Assembly: GCA_963575745.1 (NCBI GenBank) | Contig: CAUYUJ010015960.1 | Span: 505,144 to 569,143, forward strand | DNA from: Prorocentrum cordatum | Taxonomy: Eukaryota; Sar; Dinophyceae; Prorocentrales; Prorocentraceae | Length of the DNA stretch: 64,000 nt | Direction: 5' to 3' | Shown: positions 61,191-64,000 of the stretch, piece after piece | How the letters are laid out: the number at the start of each line of letters is the position of its first letter | Position numbering within the stretch: position 1 is the first letter of the stretch | Program-made: the position numbers and the translations under genes | The notes under the pieces: model-generated | The model's database searches: none | Told to the model about the DNA's origin: nothing | The model's input: only the letters and a program-made list of their open reading frames with translations

Positions 61191-61299
61191 AGCTTTGCCT
61201 TGCCCCGGCACGCGCGACACGAACACGAAATCGGAGCCGATATCCCGGTTGGGGGGCTCTCCGTTCCATTGCAACCTCACCCCCTGACTTCCGATACGG

Positions 61300-61395
61300 C
61301 ACCGCGATATTCTACCACATAGGCTGCACCACAGCTGCAGCGCCACACGAATTGTACCACATAGATTGCTCAACGTAGGTTGCACCACCCAGCAT
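61300..61395 (+). repeat. short tandem TACCACATAG..TGCACCAC repeat
   Basis: TACCACATAGGCTGCACCAC (61314) is followed by TACCACATAGATTGCTCAAC then GTAGGTTGCACCAC (61351), a degenerate two-copy repeat. Confidence 0.65.
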
Positions 61396-62334
61396 GCTAG
61401 GAGACAATGCTCGGGGCCCACGCTGGCTGACGTGAGCAACGACTGCGGGACAACCACACGGGACAACTCGCGCGCCATTGCACGCGGCTGATGACGAATC
61501 GTGTTTGTCGAATTTGTTTGTGGCCGATAGCCCCCGCTCTCATGCACAAGCAGTTTCGCTTCGCCCTTGTGACGCGAAGCGAATCGAAGCCAAAATGCTG
61601 CCCTAGTTGATCTAACCCCCTCCTCCAATGCTCCATCGATCCACAACGTGGGTTGATGTGCTGCAAGGGGTTCGACTATTAGTACACCGTGCGTGATCAG
61701 ATGGACAGGCGTACCTTGATTGAACGTGTCACTGATACCAGCATTGAAAAGGCGAGGTGGAGGAGAATGATTGCCTTGCACAGGACGTCGGGAGTACGGC
61801 TGGGGCCAGTTTCGACATGGTGTCCAAGAGGCGGTTGAACCAGCAGCCTGGCATTCGCGATGATATCCGACGAGGCGGGTATCTTCTCCGCCCCTCTTTC
61901 TTCTCCCCCTTCTTCGTTCCGCTCTCCACCATCATCCATCATCGCCACTCCTCCTTATCATTTAGTCCCGCTTCCCTGTCTTCTCTCCGTCCCTCCCTCC
62001 TCCTTCCTCGTCTTGCTCGTCGTCGTCGCTGCTGCTGCCGTCGTCGTCACCGTCTTCCTCATCGCCTGCACCCGAGGGCCCAGGCGTGCTTTGGGATTGT
62101 GTGAGAGATTCGTGGATCACTGGACATCAGTATCATGATGTTCATCAGTTGGACAACAGGGTAGTGTTCAGTGATCGCCCTCCTGAGGCGATTTGAGGGT
62201 GTTGGAGTGGCGAGGGGCATTTGACTCAGGCTTGGCGAGTTTTGCAGATTGGCTCGGACTGTGCGAAGGAATGAAGCAGGTTGGCTGGTATGGAATGAGG
62301 GGGTGACATAAGCGAGGGAACATACCTCACCCAT
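61396..62334. other. no supported gene; GTC/CTG tract
   Basis: CGTCGTCGTCGCTGCTGCTGCCGTCGTCG at 62014-62048 is simple sequence. Open frames overlap on both strands without motifs. Confidence 0.45.
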
Positions 62335-62539
62335 CTCCCTCTCTCTCTCTCTCTTTACCTCTCCCTCTCTATCTCCGTATCGTTCTCTATGTGCCTCTCT
62401 CTCTCTTTCGCTATGTCTCGCTCTCTCTTTTTTTCTCTCGCTCTCTCTCTCTCTCTCTCTCTAGTTATCTCCCGCTCTTGCTCCCTGTCTTTTTCTCTCT
62501 GTGTGTGTCTCTCTCTCTCTGACCCTGTCTCCATCGTTC

Positions 62540-62570
<31 letters not shown>

Positions 62571-62660
62571 CGTTCGCTGCTTCTCTCTCGCTCTCATCTC
62601 TCCTCTCTCTCTCTCTCTGTTTGTTTGTTGTTCCTCTCTTTCTCTCTCTCTTTCCCCCTA
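62335..62660 (+). repeat. (CT)n tract
   Basis: An interrupted CTCTCTCT run of about 320 bp, with a TGTGTGTG interruption at 62501 and a GTTTGTTTGTTG patch at 62620. Confidence 0.97.
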
Positions 62661-62749
62661 TCCAGCCGCCTGCGGCAATTTCTGCTGTCGTACCAGTGCA
62701 GCAGTATGTGGCGACGCTCTCGTTTCAACTCCCCGAGGGGCTATCATGT

Positions 62750-62960
62750 GGCCAGCCTGGGCCGACTTGGGGCTGCCTTGGTCTCCTGTGGGGCCGTGCT
62801 GGTGCCCTTTTTGGGCTGTCCTTGTTACCTCTGCGGCGATGTTTGGTTTGGGCCCGCTTGGGGCTGTCTTGGGCCGTCTTGGGAGCCTATGGGTTCTCTC
62901 ATTGGGCTCTTTTGGTTTCTCTGTTTTGGCTCCGACAAGGCCCTCTTGGAATAATATTGA
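62750..62960 (+). repeat. weak GGCCT/TTGGG array
   Basis: GGGCCGACTTGGGGCTGCCT and GGGCTGTCTTGGGCCGTCTT are the most diverged S-type words in the window. Confidence 0.55.
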
Positions 62961-63204
62961 CATTGAGCCCGTTCGTGGAGTCCTCTTGCGGGCTGCTGGG
63001 CGCGTCTTCAGGCAATGCCTGGCCATTTTGGCGGCCTTGGTGGCCTTCCTGGGTCGTAATGGAAGGCTTGGAGAGCCAGGGGGGAGGTGCACGCGGGCGG
63101 GTGTGGATACGCGGGAGGGGGGAGCAGCCTCTAGAACATTTCCAGAACCCCCTTATCAGACAGCTCTTAGGAGCCTGGCACGCCAGAACGTGCCAGCGAG
63201 CTTT

Positions 63205-63335
63205 TTTTTGTTTCTCTCTCTCTCTCTCTTTTTAGTTGTTTCTACCTCGCTCTCTCTTTTTGTTTTCCCTCTCTCTCTCTCTTTTTGTTCCTCGCTCTCT
63301 CTCTGTCTCTCTCTCTCTCTCTCTCTCCCCCCGCT
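63205..63335 (+). repeat. (CT)n tract
   Basis: CTCTCTCTCTCTTTTT units repeated about four times. Confidence 0.95.
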
Positions 63336-63479
63336 CACCCCCTGCTCCGTTCCTCCGCTCCTTTCCCCTCCATGTTTCTTCTCCTCCAGCACCCAGGATC
63401 GCGGACGATTGGAAGCCGTTTATATTTCGTGCAGTTGCCACGTCGAGGTTTCTTCCCTCCCCTTTTCCTTTCCTTCCTC

Positions 63480-63608
63480 GGCATCGCTCGGACGTGTGCA
63501 TGTTTCCTTCGGCGAGGACCATCGAGGAGCATCCTTGACAATTTGGCGAAACACTCCACAGACGAAAAACCAAAGAAAAGCACGCGGCATGGACGTCCGA
63601 GCGATGGC
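63480..63608 (+). mobile_element. family B element, copy B3
   Basis: GGCATCGCTCGGACGTGTGC at the left; GCATGGACGTCCGAGCGATG at the right. It has the cleanest terminal inverted repeat of the family. The interior TTCCTTCGGCGAGGACCATC, GAGGAGCATCCTTGAC is shared with B1 and B2. Confidence 0.9.
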
Positions 63609-63645
63609 GAGCTTCCAGCCTCTCCCTGCCCCGCTCTCCCCATTC

Positions 63646-63798
63646 TGATGGGCCTGTTTTCCACCACCACCACCACCACAAGTGGGAGGAAGAGGGGGCC
63701 CTCCTCCTCCTCCTCCCTCCTCCTCCTCCTCCTCCTCCTCCTCCTCCGCCCTCCCCCCCTCCAACTTGTGGTGGCGGTGGTGGAAAACAGGCCCATCA
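63646..63798. mobile_element. family O element O2 with TCC microsatellite core
   Basis: TGATGGGCCTGTTTTCCACC, ACCACCACCACCAC at the left and GTGGTGGCGGTGGTGGAAAA, CAGGCCCATCA at the right. A TCC array of about 50 bp (63693-63745) occupies the middle. It is the same family as O1 at 41212. The array reads TCC here and GGA in O1, so the two copies are in opposite orientation or the core is independent of orientation. Confidence 0.9.
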
Positions 63799-63969
63799 CA
63801 TTCCCCCGCCCCTCCTCCTGCGCCCGCCACCCCCGACCCCCCCCCCCCAAGGTTGCCACGTCGAGGCGCTGGATCCCGGGGCTCCGGCAGCTGGCACCAC
63901 GCGCGGGTGGCCGCTGCGGGCCGGCGGCAGCGTCGTCGGCGATGCCCTCGGCGCTCGGTTCGGGCCGGG

Positions 63970-64000
63970 CGAGGAGGAGGAGCAGGAGGAGGAGGAGGAG
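63970..64000 (+). repeat. (GGA)n microsatellite at window edge
   Basis: A GGAGGAGGA run continuing past the end of the window. Confidence 0.9.

Noticed and set aside
1-64000. Dinoflagellate spliced-leader gene, 5S/18S/28S rRNA, tRNA genes
   Set aside because: Looked for the SL core around CCATTTTGGCTCAAG and for obvious tRNA or rRNA signatures. Only chance partial matches were seen (for example GATTTTGGCTC at 33403).

Overview
The window looks like nuclear DNA of a core dinoflagellate. I infer this from its high GC content, very low gene density, mass of dispersed short hairpin elements, long GGA/TCC, GA/CT and CA/TG arrays, and decayed retrotransposon proteins of the kind common in dinoflagellate genomes. 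I saw no rRNA or tRNA gene, no CRISPR array, no spliced-leader gene and no bacterial operon structure. Most long open frames are by-products of GC-rich or trinucleotide-repeat DNA and are not reported as genes.

Four stretches carry protein homology that I can argue from motifs. (1) At 14.94-16.50 kb one reading frame contains the hallmarks of a Tpt1/KptA RNA 2'-phosphotransferase (an LRH motif, an RA..GHS motif, an HG.T motif and a C-terminal NAD-fold stretch), interrupted by in-frame TAA/TAG codons. (2) At 34.1-40.1 kb lies a decayed LINE-type retrotransposon on the + strand, with a coiled-coil ORF1, an AP endonuclease, a reverse transcriptase and an RNase H, spread over shifted frames. (3) At 50.78-51.98 kb is a broken Ty1/copia pol with an RT HVDD motif and an RNase H tail. 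(4) The GC-rich island at 52.1-54.05 kb and the open frame at 40.42-41.2 kb may hold further unrecognised genes.

The rest is repeat-derived. At least 15 families of short (about 120-240 bp) inverted-repeat elements can be recognised by eye, many in 2-4 copies: A (7.8, 20.7 kb), B (10.3, 59.1, 63.5), C (5.8, 43.2, 46.6), D (4.1, 8.8, 43.0, 44.3), E (14.6, 49.4; TA target duplication), F (13.9, 48.1), G (48.4, 59.6; hAT-like with perfect 8-bp duplications), I (10.7, 29.2, 45.2, 48.8), O (41.2, 63.6; with a GGA microsatellite core), and single hairpins H, J, K, L, M, N, Q, R and T. They cluster at 7.1-8.0, 9.5-10.9, 43.0-46.8, 48.1-49.5, 58.8-59.8 and 63.5-63.8 kb.

Longer structures are a composite repeat of degenerate GGCCTCTTGG arrays with conserved linkers (0.6-2.8, 11.0, 32.0-33.4, 46.1-47.3, 58.6 kb, and reversed at 60.2-60.8), a tandem duplication of about 2 kb at 19.5-23.3 kb in which one unit gained a 430-bp insertion carrying element A, a 10-bp minisatellite at 42.2 kb, a 42-bp repeat at 11.3 kb, a three-copy 87-bp repeat at 33.1 kb, and a degenerate repeat of about 1 kb at 54.7 kb. 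The window reads as a graveyard and nursery of mobile elements and simple repeats around one decayed cellular gene.
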